64,000 nt of DNA from UBA12191 sp009937185 (GCA_938075155.1 CALJGL010000009.1:1-64000); one strand, 5' to 3'. Counted from the stretch's first letter, positions 8,241 through 17,387 are shown. Translations and numbers: made by a program. The notes: a model not told the origin generated them from the sequence alone.

Positions 8241-9598
8241 TCTTTCATCTCTTCTAGCAACCAGGCCATCGTCTCAATCCCTCGTTGGTAATCGGGAAGA
8301 TGGAATTTTTCGTTAGGAGAGTGTGCGTTGTCATCGGGGAGTCCCAGCCCGAGGAGAATGGTGTCGATGCCGAGTGTCTCTTTGAGATCACTGACGACCG
8401 GAATAGAGCCTCCCTCCCGAATCATGACAGGGGCTTTGCCGAAACCTTTTTCTACAGCGCGAGACGTGGCGTCGAGCCATGGACTGTTTTGTTCGACGAG
8501 CACGGGGCGGGCGCCATGATGGCAATGAACGGTCAGGGTGCAGGTATCAGGGCAAATCGAGTGCAGATGATTTTGGACCAATTCTGCAATCTCATCCGGG
8601 TGTTGATCCGGGACGAGTCGCATCGAAACTTTGGCACTGGCGTGTGCAGGCAAGACAGTTTTTGCACCTTCTCCGGTCCAACCACTGAGCAATCCATTGA
8701 TATCGAGTGTGGGGCGAGCCCATTTTCTTTCAAGAGTTGTGAACCCTGCTTCTCCATGAACACGAGGAACTTCTAAATCAGAGCGGAACTCTTCCTCTTT
8801 GAATGGCAACTCTCGAATGGAGGCACGTTCTTCTTCGGTGAGTTCTCTGACTTGATCATAGAATCCTGGAATGGTGATGTGGCCTTCTTCATCTCGTAGG
8901 CTTCCAAGCATTCGTGTGAGGGCATTAGCGGGATTTTCGACAGCTCCACCAAAAGAACCGGAGTGCAGATCTCTATTGGGGCCTTGAACATGAAGCTCGA
9001 GGTATACCAGTCCTTTGAGCCCGACGGTGATCGCAGGCATGCCGGGACCAAACTGGGAGCAATCAGCTACCAAGGCGACATCCGCTGCCAACTCTTCCTT
9101 GTGAGATTCGAGGTAGCCGGCGAGATGGGGAGACCCGATCTCTTCTTCACCTTCGATCACAAACTTGACGTTGATGGGTAAGGAACCTCTTGTGCGCAGG
9201 ACTCCGCAGACTCCGCGGACGAGGGCTAAAGCCTGGCCCTTGTCGTCGGTGGCTCCCCGGGCGATCAGATCTTCTCCCTCGAGGGTGGGCTCAAATGCCC
9301 CATGTCGCCACAACTCAAGAGGCTCGGGAGGCTGAACATCGTAGTGGCCATAGATCAGAAGGGTGGGAGCTCCCTCTGCCCCAATCCATTGGGCGAAACA
9401 GACCGGATGTCCTTCAGTTTCGTCGAGGCGAGCCTCGAAACCCGCATCACGTAATTCCGCCTGAATCCATTGCCCTGCCTTCTGAACCTCTGACTTGAGG
9501 TTCGAATCGGTGGAGACACTGGGGATTCTGAGCCATTCGATCAGTTTTTGGACGTGTTCTTCACGCCCTGCGGACAGCTGTTCAATCACATCCTGCAT
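8234..9598 (-). CDS. M20-family dipeptidase/carboxypeptidase
   Basis: The start is set at ATG 9598, preceded by AGGAGG at 4-5 bp; the protein is 454 residues. Metal and catalytic motifs of M20 peptidases appear in order: YGHYDVQPPEP (His ligand and Asp), RGATDDKGQ (bridging Asp), EGEEEIGS (general-base Glu and ligand Glu), a DCSQFG Asp and the C-terminal LPDDNAHSPNE His. A lid domain sits between. It matches the cytosolic carnosinase-type dipeptidases. The pirin gene follows with a 7-bp overlap. Confidence 0.93.
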   Translation of the reverse strand: MQDVIEQLSAGREEHVQKLIEWLRIPSVSTDSNLKSEVQKAGQWIQAELRDAGFEARLDETEGHPVCFAQWIGAEGAPTLLIYGHYDVQPPEPLELWRHGAFEPTLEGEDLIARGATDDKGQALALVRGVCGVLRTRGSLPINVKFVIEGEEEIGSPHLAGYLESHKEELAADVALVADCSQFGPGMPAITVGLKGLVYLELHVQGPNRDLHSGSFGGAVENPANALTRMLGSLRDEEGHITIPGFYDQVRELTEEERASIRELPFKEEEFRSDLEVPRVHGEAGFTTLERKWARPTLDINGLLSGWTGEGAKTVLPAHASAKVSMRLVPDQHPDEIAELVQNHLHSICPDTCTLTVHCHHGARPVLVEQNSPWLDATSRAVEKGFGKAPVMIREGGSIPVVSDLKETLGIDTILLGLGLPDDNAHSPNEKFHLPDYQRGIETMAWLLEEMKDC

Positions 9599-9749
9599 TT
9601 CGTCCTCCTGCTTCCTCGGTCTGCTGGTACACACTCAAAGTGTTCCTTACCATAAACCCAAGGACGGGACTGGGGGAGTTGAAGGTGACGGGATTCCTCC
9701 GGATCTGATTAAAAATTAGGACGAAGCCCTGCTGAGGGGCATTAAACTG

Positions 9750-9765
9750 CAAGATTATAATCTTG
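9750..9765 (+). promoter_or_regulatory. 16-bp perfect palindrome containing a TATAAT element, upstream of the selenoprotein gene
   Basis: CAAGATTATAATCTTG is fully self-complementary. It contains a consensus -10 hexamer TATAAT (9756-9761), while no good -35 hexamer is visible. The start codon is at 9786. A repressor bound to the palindrome would cover the -10 (inference). Confidence 0.5.
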
Positions 9766-9785
9766 TCTCGGGAAGGAGAAGGCAG

Positions 9786-10013
9786 ATGGATATCAGTATT
9801 GAATACTGTGTGAAGTGAAACTACACCCCACAGGCCACCAGTTTGGCGGCTGACCTAAAAGATAAGTTCGGTGTAGATGCTCGTCTCATCGAAAGTGGAG
9901 GCGGCGTTTTTGAGGTTGTGATCGATGGAGAACTTGTATTCAGCAAGAAAGAGCTCAGTCGATTCCCGGAGCATTCAGAAATCTATTCCGCGATTGAAGA
10001 CCGCCAGGTCTGA
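9786..10013 (+). CDS. SelW/Rdx-type selenoprotein (CxxU), in-frame UGA = selenocysteine
   Basis: Reading through the in-frame TGA at 9816-9818 gives a 75-residue protein ending at TGA 10011-10013. It starts at ATG 9786 with AAGGAG about 8 bp upstream. The N-terminus MDISIEYCVKU has the CxxU redox motif (Cys8, Sec11). The remainder (GGGVFEVVIDGELVFSKKE, then RFPEHSEI) matches the SelW/SelT/SelH thioredoxin-like (Rdx) family at its usual length. A SECIS-like hairpin lies just 3' of the UGA. The family is thought to act in thiol redox control; the partner is unknown. Because of the UGA, ordinary gene callers would miss or truncate it. The next gene, an ABC-F ATPase, follows after 39 bp. Confidence 0.9.
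9831..9852 (+). promoter_or_regulatory. Bacterial SECIS-like stem-loop for selenocysteine insertion
   Basis: The 5' arm 9831-9839 pairs with the 3' arm 9845-9852: CAG/CUG, a bulged G, then CC-A-CC against GG-C-GG with one A-C mismatch. The apical loop is AGUUU (9840-9844) and carries the GU dinucleotide expected for SelB binding. The loop begins 22 nt after the UGA, within the window reported for bacterial SECIS elements. Confidence 0.7.
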
Positions 10014-10052
10014 TCACGGTCACGTGACACATTTAGAGAGACGGGTAAAGAG

Positions 10053-11738
10053 ATGAGCAGCGATTCTCAGGAAGTCATCTTCCAGGTCACCGACGTCCAC
10101 AGATCCTTTGGGACGAAGGACGTTCTTAAAGGAGTCACCTTAGGCTTCTTCAGAGGCGCCAAGATTGGATTGATCGGAATTAACGGTTGTGGAAAGTCCA
10201 CGCTGTTGAAGATCATTGCAGGTGTGGATGATGGTTATGATGGAATTGTGACTCTCGCCAGAGGGGCCACCATTGGTTACGTTCCACAGGAACCTTCTCT
10301 GGATGAGACAAAGACAGTTCGAGAGAACGTAGAGATTGGAGCCGAAAAGGTTCGCAATCTTCTTGAAGAATATAATGCTGTAACAGAATCTCTCGCCACT
10401 GAGTTGTCCGACAAAGCGATGCAGGAGGCCTATGACCGCCTCGCTGAACTTCAGGAAAAAATTGATGGCTCTGATGCATGGGAGATTGATCGACAGATCG
10501 ATCAAGCGATGCACGCCCTCAATTGTCCTGCAGGGGACTCGATGGTCGCACACCTTTCCGGTGGCGAAAAAAGACGGGTTGCCCTGTGCAGAACTCTGTT
10601 GGCGCATCCCGATATCTTGCTTCTTGACGAGCCTACCAACCACTTGGACGCAGATACTACAGCATGGTTAGAGAGACACCTCGCTAACTATGAAGGTACT
10701 GTTTTGCTCATCACTCACGACCGCTATTTCTTGGATAATGTTGTCGGTTGGATGTTGGAGATCGATCGAGGGCGTGGAACTCCCTTTGAAGGAAACTACA
10801 GTCAATATCTTGAGCAAAAATCGAAGATATTGGAAGTTGAAGCTCGGCAAGAAGATGATCGCCGGAAGCAACTCAACAAGGAATTAGACTGGATTCGCCA
10901 AACCCCTAGAGCACGAGCCAAGAAAAGTAAAGCTAGGGTTGAGTCATTCCATAAGCTTCAGGAACAAGTATACGAATCGCGAAAAGATGTTCCTGCATTG
11001 GCGATTCCATGCGAGACCAAATTGGGAGACAAGGTTCTGCAAGTTAAAGGAATGACCAAGTCCTACGACGGAAGAACTCTCTTTGATGATCTCTCTTTTG
11101 AACTTCGTCCGGGCGCTATCGTTGGCGTTATTGGCCCCAATGGTGCGGGCAAAACCACATTGATGAGATTGATTGCCGATCAAATTGAACCGGACGCTGG
11201 AAAAGTTGAATTAGGCTCTACGGTTCAACTTTGCTTTGCGGATCAGAGTCGTCAGGAATTGGAAAACAACAATACGATCTACGATAACATTTCTGAAGGA
11301 TACGACGTCTTTCAGGTGGGTAAGGTCGAGATTGCCAGCAGGGCGTACGTGGCTCGATTTGGATTTACCGGAGAAGAGCAAGAGAAGAAGGTCGGGGATT
11401 GTTCCGGAGGACAGAGGAACCGAGTTCAGATGGCGAAGATGCTTCGTCGTGGCGGAAATCTGGTCATCCTCGACGAACCGACCAACGACCTAGATATCCC
11501 AACTCTTAGACTTCTCGAAGAAGCTTTGGAAGCATTCCCTGGATGCGCCATCGTGGTCAGCCACGACAGGTACTTCTTGGATCGAGTGGCGACCAATATC
11601 CTCGCTTTAGATGGAGAGGGTGGGGGCCGGTTCTTTGAAGGATCCTACGAAGCATACGCAGAGAAAATCCGTCAGGAGCGCATAGAGCGCGGTGATGATC
11701 CTGATGTTCCAAGGGGAACTCACCGTAGATTCGCCTGA
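10053..11738 (+). CDS. ettA: ABC-F family ATPase, EttA-like translational throttle
   Basis: This 561-residue protein is the length of EttA (555 in E. coli). It has two soluble ABC domains and no membrane part. The first has Walker A GINGCGKST and signature LSGGEKRR with LLLDEPTNHLD. The second has Walker A GPNGAGKTT and signature CSGGQRNRV with VILDEPTNDLD. A linker rich in Arg/Lys and Glu (about residues 245-305, PRARAKKSKAR) separates them. EttA binds the ribosomal E site and couples translation to ATP/ADP ratio. The EttA subtype is inferred from length and the GYVPQEPSLD region. Confidence 0.88.
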   Translation: MSSDSQEVIFQVTDVHRSFGTKDVLKGVTLGFFRGAKIGLIGINGCGKSTLLKIIAGVDDGYDGIVTLARGATIGYVPQEPSLDETKTVRENVEIGAEKVRNLLEEYNAVTESLATELSDKAMQEAYDRLAELQEKIDGSDAWEIDRQIDQAMHALNCPAGDSMVAHLSGGEKRRVALCRTLLAHPDILLLDEPTNHLDADTTAWLERHLANYEGTVLLITHDRYFLDNVVGWMLEIDRGRGTPFEGNYSQYLEQKSKILEVEARQEDDRRKQLNKELDWIRQTPRARAKKSKARVESFHKLQEQVYESRKDVPALAIPCETKLGDKVLQVKGMTKSYDGRTLFDDLSFELRPGAIVGVIGPNGAGKTTLMRLIADQIEPDAGKVELGSTVQLCFADQSRQELENNNTIYDNISEGYDVFQVGKVEIASRAYVARFGFTGEEQEKKVGDCSGGQRNRVQMAKMLRRGGNLVILDEPTNDLDIPTLRLLEEALEAFPGCAIVVSHDRYFLDRVATNILALDGEGGGRFFEGSYEAYAEKIRQERIERGDDPDVPRGTHRRFA

Positions 11739-11756
11739 TTCTCATATCTGAACAAT

Positions 11757-11772
11757 AACCCTCGAGAGGGTT
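11757..11772 (+). terminator. Short perfect hairpin downstream of ettA, possible terminator
   Basis: AACCCTCGAGAGGGTT is self-complementary, with 6-bp arms around a CGAG tetraloop, 18 bp after the ettA stop. There is no T-run after it, so Rho-independent termination is doubtful. Confidence 0.35.
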
Positions 11773-11812
11773 GTCGGGTGGGGGAATTGCCCGGTAGTCT
11801 GTCTGTACTTAG

Positions 11813-12700
11813 GTGCCGCTGAAATGGATGGAGAACTTCACAGTGATCAATGCCGCGAAATTTTTGATTCTACTGACCCTATTATTCGCTCTGGGGTGTG
11901 ACAATGGGAGTTCTTCAAATGTGACGACGGGCGATACGGGAGGTAAGCCCCCCGGACCCGACGATCCATGCCCATCCCCGTTGGGTGTAGAAATTCAGGT
12001 TTATATCAACGAAGTCATGGTTGATAACACTTCCGCTGTTCCGAATGGAAGCGGTGAGTTTTACCCATGGGTTGAATTCTACAATCCGGGTCCAGATTCG
12101 ATGGAGCTGGGAGGGGCGTATTTCTCTGATTCGATTGCCGATAACCAGAGATGGCAATTTCCATGTCAGTTCCCTGAAACGAATCTGCAGGCCGGAGAGT
12201 TTTTAGTAATGTTCTTTGGCGGTGACGGAAATCCAGATGATCTTCACATTGATTTTCTCCCTGAGATTTCGGGAGAACATATATATGTTCTGAACCAGTC
12301 TTCTGATTTCTTTTACTTTAACGCGGACCTGCTCGATCAGAATCAGAGCACAGGACCCTTTCCGGATGGCGGAGGAGATGCCGTTCCTCTTTCGGTTCCC
12401 ACACCAGGAGGACCGAATGCTGAGCCAATACCTCCAGTAGTTTTCGTCAGAGGAGATCTCGATCTCGACCTCGACGTTGACGAAGATGATCTCGCACTTC
12501 TCACGGGGCACTTTTCAGGATCACCTGTGATCACACTTTGTGCAGATCGCCTCGATATCAATGACAATGGTGAAGTGACAATTAGTGACCTGTCGTATCT
12601 GATTCAGGCCCTTGAGCCCAATGGGCCAGTGATTCCTGAGCCATTCCCTTCTGAGGGAGTCGATCCGACTCCGGACAATATCGATTGCGAGGGCCCCTGA
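11813..12700 (+). CDS. Lipoprotein with lamin-tail domain and dockerin-like repeat
   Basis: The start is GTG 11813 (ATG 11828 in frame is an alternative); 295 residues. The signal segment ends in FALGC, a lipobox. A lamin-tail (LTD) beta-sandwich follows (VYINEVMVDNTSA, PWVEFYNPG, LQAGEFLVMFFGGDG). The C-terminus has a dockerin-type pair of Ca-binding loops (RGDLDLDLDVDEDDLALLTGHF and RLDINDNGEVTISDLSYL) and ends in the Pro/Asp/Cys-containing tail common in these organisms. The next gene starts 1 bp after the stop, so the two form an operon. Surface display is inferred. Confidence 0.75.
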   Translation: MPLKWMENFTVINAAKFLILLTLLFALGCDNGSSSNVTTGDTGGKPPGPDDPCPSPLGVEIQVYINEVMVDNTSAVPNGSGEFYPWVEFYNPGPDSMELGGAYFSDSIADNQRWQFPCQFPETNLQAGEFLVMFFGGDGNPDDLHIDFLPEISGEHIYVLNQSSDFFYFNADLLDQNQSTGPFPDGGGDAVPLSVPTPGGPNAEPIPPVVFVRGDLDLDLDVDEDDLALLTGHFSGSPVITLCADRLDINDNGEVTISDLSYLIQALEPNGPVIPEPFPSEGVDPTPDNIDCEGP

Positions 12701-12701
12701 A

Positions 12702-13559
12702 GTGAACGCCTCATTATTACCTAAAGTGTTACTGGTCTGCATGTTAGCATTACCGGATGTAGTGCTTTCCCAAACCTCAGGAGACCCCTTTATTGTCAGT
12801 GCGAGTTCTTCTGAGCATTTTTCAGGAAACACCGAACAGGGTCAGACTTTCATCTTTCTAGACCACTCTGAACCGATTGAAGGATTTTCTTTTGGTCTGA
12901 CTTATGGGGATGAATCTGTGGATCCGTTGGGGATAGAACCCGGATTTGATCTGATAACAGCGACGGGTGCAGACGGACCAGATTTCTTTATCGTCGATTT
13001 GATTCCTGTTGGAGTGCCGTCCAATGCAAATGGGGTCACTCTCGCCTGTTTGAATTCTTTGACAGTTCCTCTGGATGAAATCCCTGCCGGAGTGGGTTCA
13101 GAGATTGCCATCATCGATTACCAGATCGCAGCCTTGCCCGGAGAGATTCCCATAGACTTTTCTGGAGAGTTAGGGAACCCCGTCATCCTATTGATAGCAA
13201 GTGTGGGAGGGCAGGACAGATTCCTTGAGCCCGTTTCTGGATTTCTCACAGTATTGGATGCACCTCCGCCCCCTTCAGGACCTCTATTTGTTCGAGGAGA
13301 TGTCAACGGCGATGGAGTGCTCGATCTTTCTGATCCCATTCGTATCGGTGTGTTTGTCGCTCGTGGAGTGAATCAACTGCCTTGCTTGGCGGCTGGAGAT
13401 ATCGATGACAATGGCTTAGTCCAGTTGAATGATGTGGTTCAGTTACTGAGCTACCTCTTCAGTTTTGGCCCTGAGCCAGCCATGCCATTTCCAGATTGCT
13501 CACAAGATCCCACGCAGGATTTGGAATGCATCGACAGCGAATGTACAGCTTCACCTTGA
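12702..13559 (+). CDS. Secreted cohesin-like/dockerin-like protein
   Basis: This 285-residue protein starts at GTG 12702, 1 bp after the preceding stop. A signal peptide (LLPKVLLVCMLALPDVVLSQ) leads into a beta-rich domain (QGQTFIFLDHSEPIEGFSFGLTY, VGSEIAIIDYQI). The patterns resemble the cohesin-like domains often found in front of dockerin repeats in Planctomycetota. The C-terminus has two Ca-loop repeats (RGDVNGDGVLDLSDPI and AGDIDDNGLVQLNDVV) and a Cys-rich end. Its binding partner is unknown. No cellulosomal scaffoldin is seen. Confidence 0.7.
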   Translation: MNASLLPKVLLVCMLALPDVVLSQTSGDPFIVSASSSEHFSGNTEQGQTFIFLDHSEPIEGFSFGLTYGDESVDPLGIEPGFDLITATGADGPDFFIVDLIPVGVPSNANGVTLACLNSLTVPLDEIPAGVGSEIAIIDYQIAALPGEIPIDFSGELGNPVILLIASVGGQDRFLEPVSGFLTVLDAPPPPSGPLFVRGDVNGDGVLDLSDPIRIGVFVARGVNQLPCLAAGDIDDNGLVQLNDVVQLLSYLFSFGPEPAMPFPDCSQDPTQDLECIDSECTASP

Positions 13560-13651
13560 TGTGGAATCATTCGCTGAAGCCACTCAGCGGGTTGATCTTT
13601 GCGGAGATTTTAGTATGTGGGACTAAATGTATTTAGCATCCAGGCCCGCCC

Positions 13652-16600
13652 CTAGTCTGAACGAGTGTTCCAGGTCTTCTCGTATTCGAGTCGATCGGGA
13701 GGGTTCTCGTTGACCTTGGGTGGATAGCCGCTCATATCCATAAAGGGCAAAGGATCGACACCGCGCCTTTCGGCGGTGTAGGGGTCGAGATCTTTACACC
13801 AGCCAAAGGTGTCCAGCATATATGTTCTCTTCCAGCCGGTTTTTAGGGGAGGAAGGCCACTGGCATCGTATTCAAGAAGCAGTTCATCTCCGCCTCCGAG
13901 AATCACAAAACGATCATCCGCCTCCAGAATCAACTCGTCGACTCTTCCTAGGCGGGTGACATGACCCCTGTCCATCGCACGGTAATCCAGAGTGGGTTGC
14001 CGTTCTGAATAATGATAGGTCGCGGGTAAGCGACCATCATCGCTGTATTCTTTGGGATACCCACCGTCCCTGAGAAGGGCGGACTTCAGAGGCAGAACAT
14101 GTTTTCTTTGGGGGTCACGAACAGGAGCGAGAAAAACTTGATCCCAGTATAGTTCTAGATTCGAGGCGAAGCGGAATTGGCGAGCTCCTTGGGCGAGTAC
14201 CTCAGAGACATCCAGCACCATCGTCTTGGGCATCCCCGCAGGGTATCCGAACTCATTCCCAATCAGATTCCAGGGTGAAGCGTCATTCTTTCTCCACGAG
14301 ATGGTGGGAGCCGAAAGTCGCTGCTGACCCTGCCATGCGGCAAAATTCACTCTGGAATAGGGATATTCCACCCAGCCATCGAGGAAGAGAGCGCTGCGCT
14401 GGTTCATGTCTTCTATTTTGAGATCAGTAAACTCAAAAATCCATTCCTGTGGTGAACAGTAACCCACCCATTCAGGAATGAGGGAGCGGGGGCCCGCGTA
14501 AACCCGATCGCTTTCGAGTACCTTTGAGAGTTCCACTGGGCCTTCCAGATCGTAGACGTGAGTAGGGAAGGTACGCTTGGACTTCTCGATAAGGAGAGGT
14601 TCTCCTGAGGGAGGTGCTCCTCGAACGGGGAAATATTCTTCAGGGTAGCACTCTTGTGCAGGAGGATGATCCACGGCGATCAGGCTGAGGCGATCGGTGT
14701 AACAGATTTCCTGCATAGGCTCCATCACGCTCAATCGAACCACTCCATCGATGGGTTCGATCAGATCAGGTTTGATGCGTACTACTTCTGTGGGTTCAGA
14801 AGGAGCGAATTCACCCGGCCCAATCCAGAATCCCAAGCCTCCGCCTCCCATGAAATCAGTAATGAAATTCCAGCGTCCATTGCCAAAGGTAAAGAGGACA
14901 GGACAAGAAGACGCTTTGCGTTGTACTTCTTCAATCTCCTGACAGGTATCGGTGGGAACATTCAATTCGGCCTGAAGAACACCATCGGGCCAATTGAGGG
15001 TGATGTTATCAATAGAGTTTCTATTACCGACGCCTATCACGAGCGGTTGGAATCCCCGGGCTTTATGGCCCCGAGTGCCTTCTTGATATCGAACCGTCGC
15101 GAGACCGGGACTGCGAAGTTCTACCCGTGTACCGAAGCCGAGCAGATTGGTACGACGGTCGTCGCCATCTCTGCGCCCCCCCAAATGGGCACGAAATGAA
15201 TGAAGGCTTGGGTTTTTTTGGGTGAACAGACTTCTTTGAAGACCCAGTGTTTCACCAAATCCACTGATCAGATCGATGTCGCCATCGCCATCGATATCTC
15301 CACTCGCGAGAATGGTCCCCTCTGTTGATCCGAAAGATACAAAATTGGGATTCTGAATACCGCAGCGAAAAGCATCGCCATCGAATTTGTGATTACAGAC
15401 CATGTCGAGTGAGCCGTCATTATTAAAGTCACATGGAAAAGTTTCTTTGATGTCGAGGACGTCCACTCGTTCAGGAGGTGGAAATGAGTGAACGAAGAGG
15501 GCTTCACCTACTGGAGATTTGAAGTTTGCATTACGAGTGCTCATTCGAAGTTTATCTCCGGAAATGAACATGAGATCTTCTCGAAGGTCTCCGTTGATGT
15601 CTGCAAGACTCGCATTGCGAATGTTGGGGTCATTTTTGGAACCCGAAAGCAAGGGCCTACCAGCGGGTGATAGAGTGAAATTCCATTCGGGAGCACCTGA
15701 GATCCAAGTGAGACCCTCACTCGTAAGGAGCAGTAAATCCGGATCACCATCTTCATCCAAGTCGCGAACAGCGATGAGTTCTTTCACTATTGGCATACTT
15801 GGAAGGCCGGGAGATTCTTCTAGCGGACGAAATATTTTGCCTTCATTCAGAGCTAATGAAAGAACACCATCAGCATCAAGAAGCAGAAGATCGAGATCGG
15901 ACTCCATATCGATGTCAGCAAGAGTCAAAGAAACAAAGTTTCCTGGAAATCGACAAATCTCTTCGGTAAAGGAAGGGACTTCTGTCCCGTCTCCTTTCAG
16001 AACTAGAACGTGCTCTTTCTGAGCGACGATGAGATCGACCAAACCATCTTCGTCGACATCTCCCACGCAAAATGCCTGTGATCCGTCAAGGGCAGGAAGT
16101 CGAGAGGCCATGTGTTCTGGCTTCCGAAGATCCAGAGAGAATCCCTGGGACCCACCGACCCAAAGACTGGGAATACAATCTAGGTCTGAATCGACAAGCG
16201 CGAGGGGCGCATCTGTTAGTATTGAGAGTTCAGGAGCTAGGAGTTCTTTCTTAAAATTATCTGAGTCGGAAGTGTCTGTGTTGGTGAGCACTACCGAGGG
16301 TTCAATCCAATCACGTATTGCTTCAGAGATCTTTCCCTGCTCTGTGTATTTTGTGCTGTGAGCTCGACCGCGCCCGCTGGCTTCCAGTTTTTTGAAGGTG
16401 GCTAGCGCTTGATTGGCCTCTTCGATTCTGCCGGAGCGACGCCACATCAATTGAAGATTATTCCAAGCACCTCGAATAGTGGGATCTAATTGAACAGCCA
16501 TTTCAAAGTGTGGAAGAGCTGCGCCTGGATTGTTGGCTCTTAAGTAACCGATAGCGACCTGATAATGACAGTCAGGATCTCTAGGGGCATACTTTAACGC

Positions 16601-17026
16601 GTCCTTGAATTCTTTCAGTGCGCTTTCTTCGTCTCCCTTGAATCGATAGATAATGCCTAAGTTGTAGGGGACTCCCGGATCACTGGGGCGAATCCTACGA
16701 GCTTTTTCGAAATTTAGGACTGCGTTGTCGACCCCTTGCTCAGCTTGGTTGAGTTGAGAAACTCCAAGGTTGAATAAAGGAACGAAGCTCCCTGGAGATT
16801 TTTGAACTAATTCGGAAAGTACCTTTTCAGCGTCTTTGAATCGGTGCTGAGATAAAAGTGCGAGTCCTTCAAGATGTTGAGAAATCAATTCGTCGCTTGG
16901 GGGAGTGGTGTTTTTACTGATGCATCCGTTAACAAGGGTTAAGAATATCACGGACAGCGGAATAAAAACTACAGTGAACCAGAGTTTGTGGGTTCGCTGG
17001 TGAACAATTTGAATTCTGGTCGACAA
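13652..17026 (-). CDS. Large lipoprotein: TPR repeats + FG-GAP/VCBS repeats + ASPIC/UnbV domain
   Basis: This 1124-residue protein starts at TTG 17026, preceded by AAAGGAG at a good distance. A signal segment with lipobox (LTLVNGC) is followed by TPR repeats (about residues 45-215: LFNLGVSQLNQAE, VPYNLGIIYRFKGDEESAL, CHYQVAIGYLRAN). Then come six or more FG-GAP/VCBS Ca-loops (DVDEDGLVDLI, DLDEDGDPDLLLL, DFNNDGSLDMV, DIDGDGDIDLI). An ASPIC/UnbV segment follows (GFGTRVELRS, ITLNWPDG). The last ~400 residues form a domain I cannot name, with many Trp and Tyr. A surface adhesion or recognition role is inferred. Confidence 0.85.
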   Translation of the reverse strand: MSTRIQIVHQRTHKLWFTVVFIPLSVIFLTLVNGCISKNTTPPSDELISQHLEGLALLSQHRFKDAEKVLSELVQKSPGSFVPLFNLGVSQLNQAEQGVDNAVLNFEKARRIRPSDPGVPYNLGIIYRFKGDEESALKEFKDALKYAPRDPDCHYQVAIGYLRANNPGAALPHFEMAVQLDPTIRGAWNNLQLMWRRSGRIEEANQALATFKKLEASGRGRAHSTKYTEQGKISEAIRDWIEPSVVLTNTDTSDSDNFKKELLAPELSILTDAPLALVDSDLDCIPSLWVGGSQGFSLDLRKPEHMASRLPALDGSQAFCVGDVDEDGLVDLIVAQKEHVLVLKGDGTEVPSFTEEICRFPGNFVSLTLADIDMESDLDLLLLDADGVLSLALNEGKIFRPLEESPGLPSMPIVKELIAVRDLDEDGDPDLLLLTSEGLTWISGAPEWNFTLSPAGRPLLSGSKNDPNIRNASLADINGDLREDLMFISGDKLRMSTRNANFKSPVGEALFVHSFPPPERVDVLDIKETFPCDFNNDGSLDMVCNHKFDGDAFRCGIQNPNFVSFGSTEGTILASGDIDGDGDIDLISGFGETLGLQRSLFTQKNPSLHSFRAHLGGRRDGDDRRTNLLGFGTRVELRSPGLATVRYQEGTRGHKARGFQPLVIGVGNRNSIDNITLNWPDGVLQAELNVPTDTCQEIEEVQRKASSCPVLFTFGNGRWNFITDFMGGGGLGFWIGPGEFAPSEPTEVVRIKPDLIEPIDGVVRLSVMEPMQEICYTDRLSLIAVDHPPAQECYPEEYFPVRGAPPSGEPLLIEKSKRTFPTHVYDLEGPVELSKVLESDRVYAGPRSLIPEWVGYCSPQEWIFEFTDLKIEDMNQRSALFLDGWVEYPYSRVNFAAWQGQQRLSAPTISWRKNDASPWNLIGNEFGYPAGMPKTMVLDVSEVLAQGARQFRFASNLELYWDQVFLAPVRDPQRKHVLPLKSALLRDGGYPKEYSDDGRLPATYHYSERQPTLDYRAMDRGHVTRLGRVDELILEADDRFVILGGGDELLLEYDASGLPPLKTGWKRTYMLDTFGWCKDLDPYTAERRGVDPLPFMDMSGYPPKVNENPPDRLEYEKTWNTRSD

Positions 17027-17387
17027 GTGTACTCCTTTAGGATTCGTGATCTCGGAAGGAACAGCCTATCACGAATATTAATAGTGTCTTAAGCCGTCTA
17101 CGCCATCAAGATCAGACGTGGCTGTGAGAGATGAGTTGTGGCATAAAAATAGTCCTCGACCTCTTGATGCAGTGAAGGGTACCGGAACACTTTGGGCAGT
17201 GAAAACAGCCCGGATGATTCCATGGATCACCTTTCTTGGCACCTCCGTCAGATAACGGCACCCGCATCAGCGCCTAGTTGGCGGTCGTTGGATGAGAAGA
17301 TGGCGCATTAAAAGTGCTGTCAATCCCGTTCTAAAGTAAGAAAATAATTGCCAATAGGATTTGAAACTGAATTGAGAAGAGTCATTC
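17027..17387. promoter_or_regulatory. 361-bp divergent intergenic region with an inverted repeat
   Basis: This region separates the leftward TPR-UnbV gene from the rightward ExbB/TonB operon. A perfect 9-bp inverted repeat, ATTCGTGAT (17042-17050) / ATCACGAAT (17068-17076), lies 15 bp upstream of the leftward start. It could be an operator or a 5'-UTR hairpin. No gene is supported here. Confidence 0.4.

Noticed and set aside
9816..9818. TGA as a true stop or sequencing error in the SelW-like gene
   Set aside because: The family has Sec or Cys exactly here, and the downstream frame keeps all family motifs and a SECIS-like hairpin.
14654..15199. 181-residue frame opposite the TPR-UnbV gene
   Set aside because: It lies wholly inside a strongly supported coding sequence and shows no motif.
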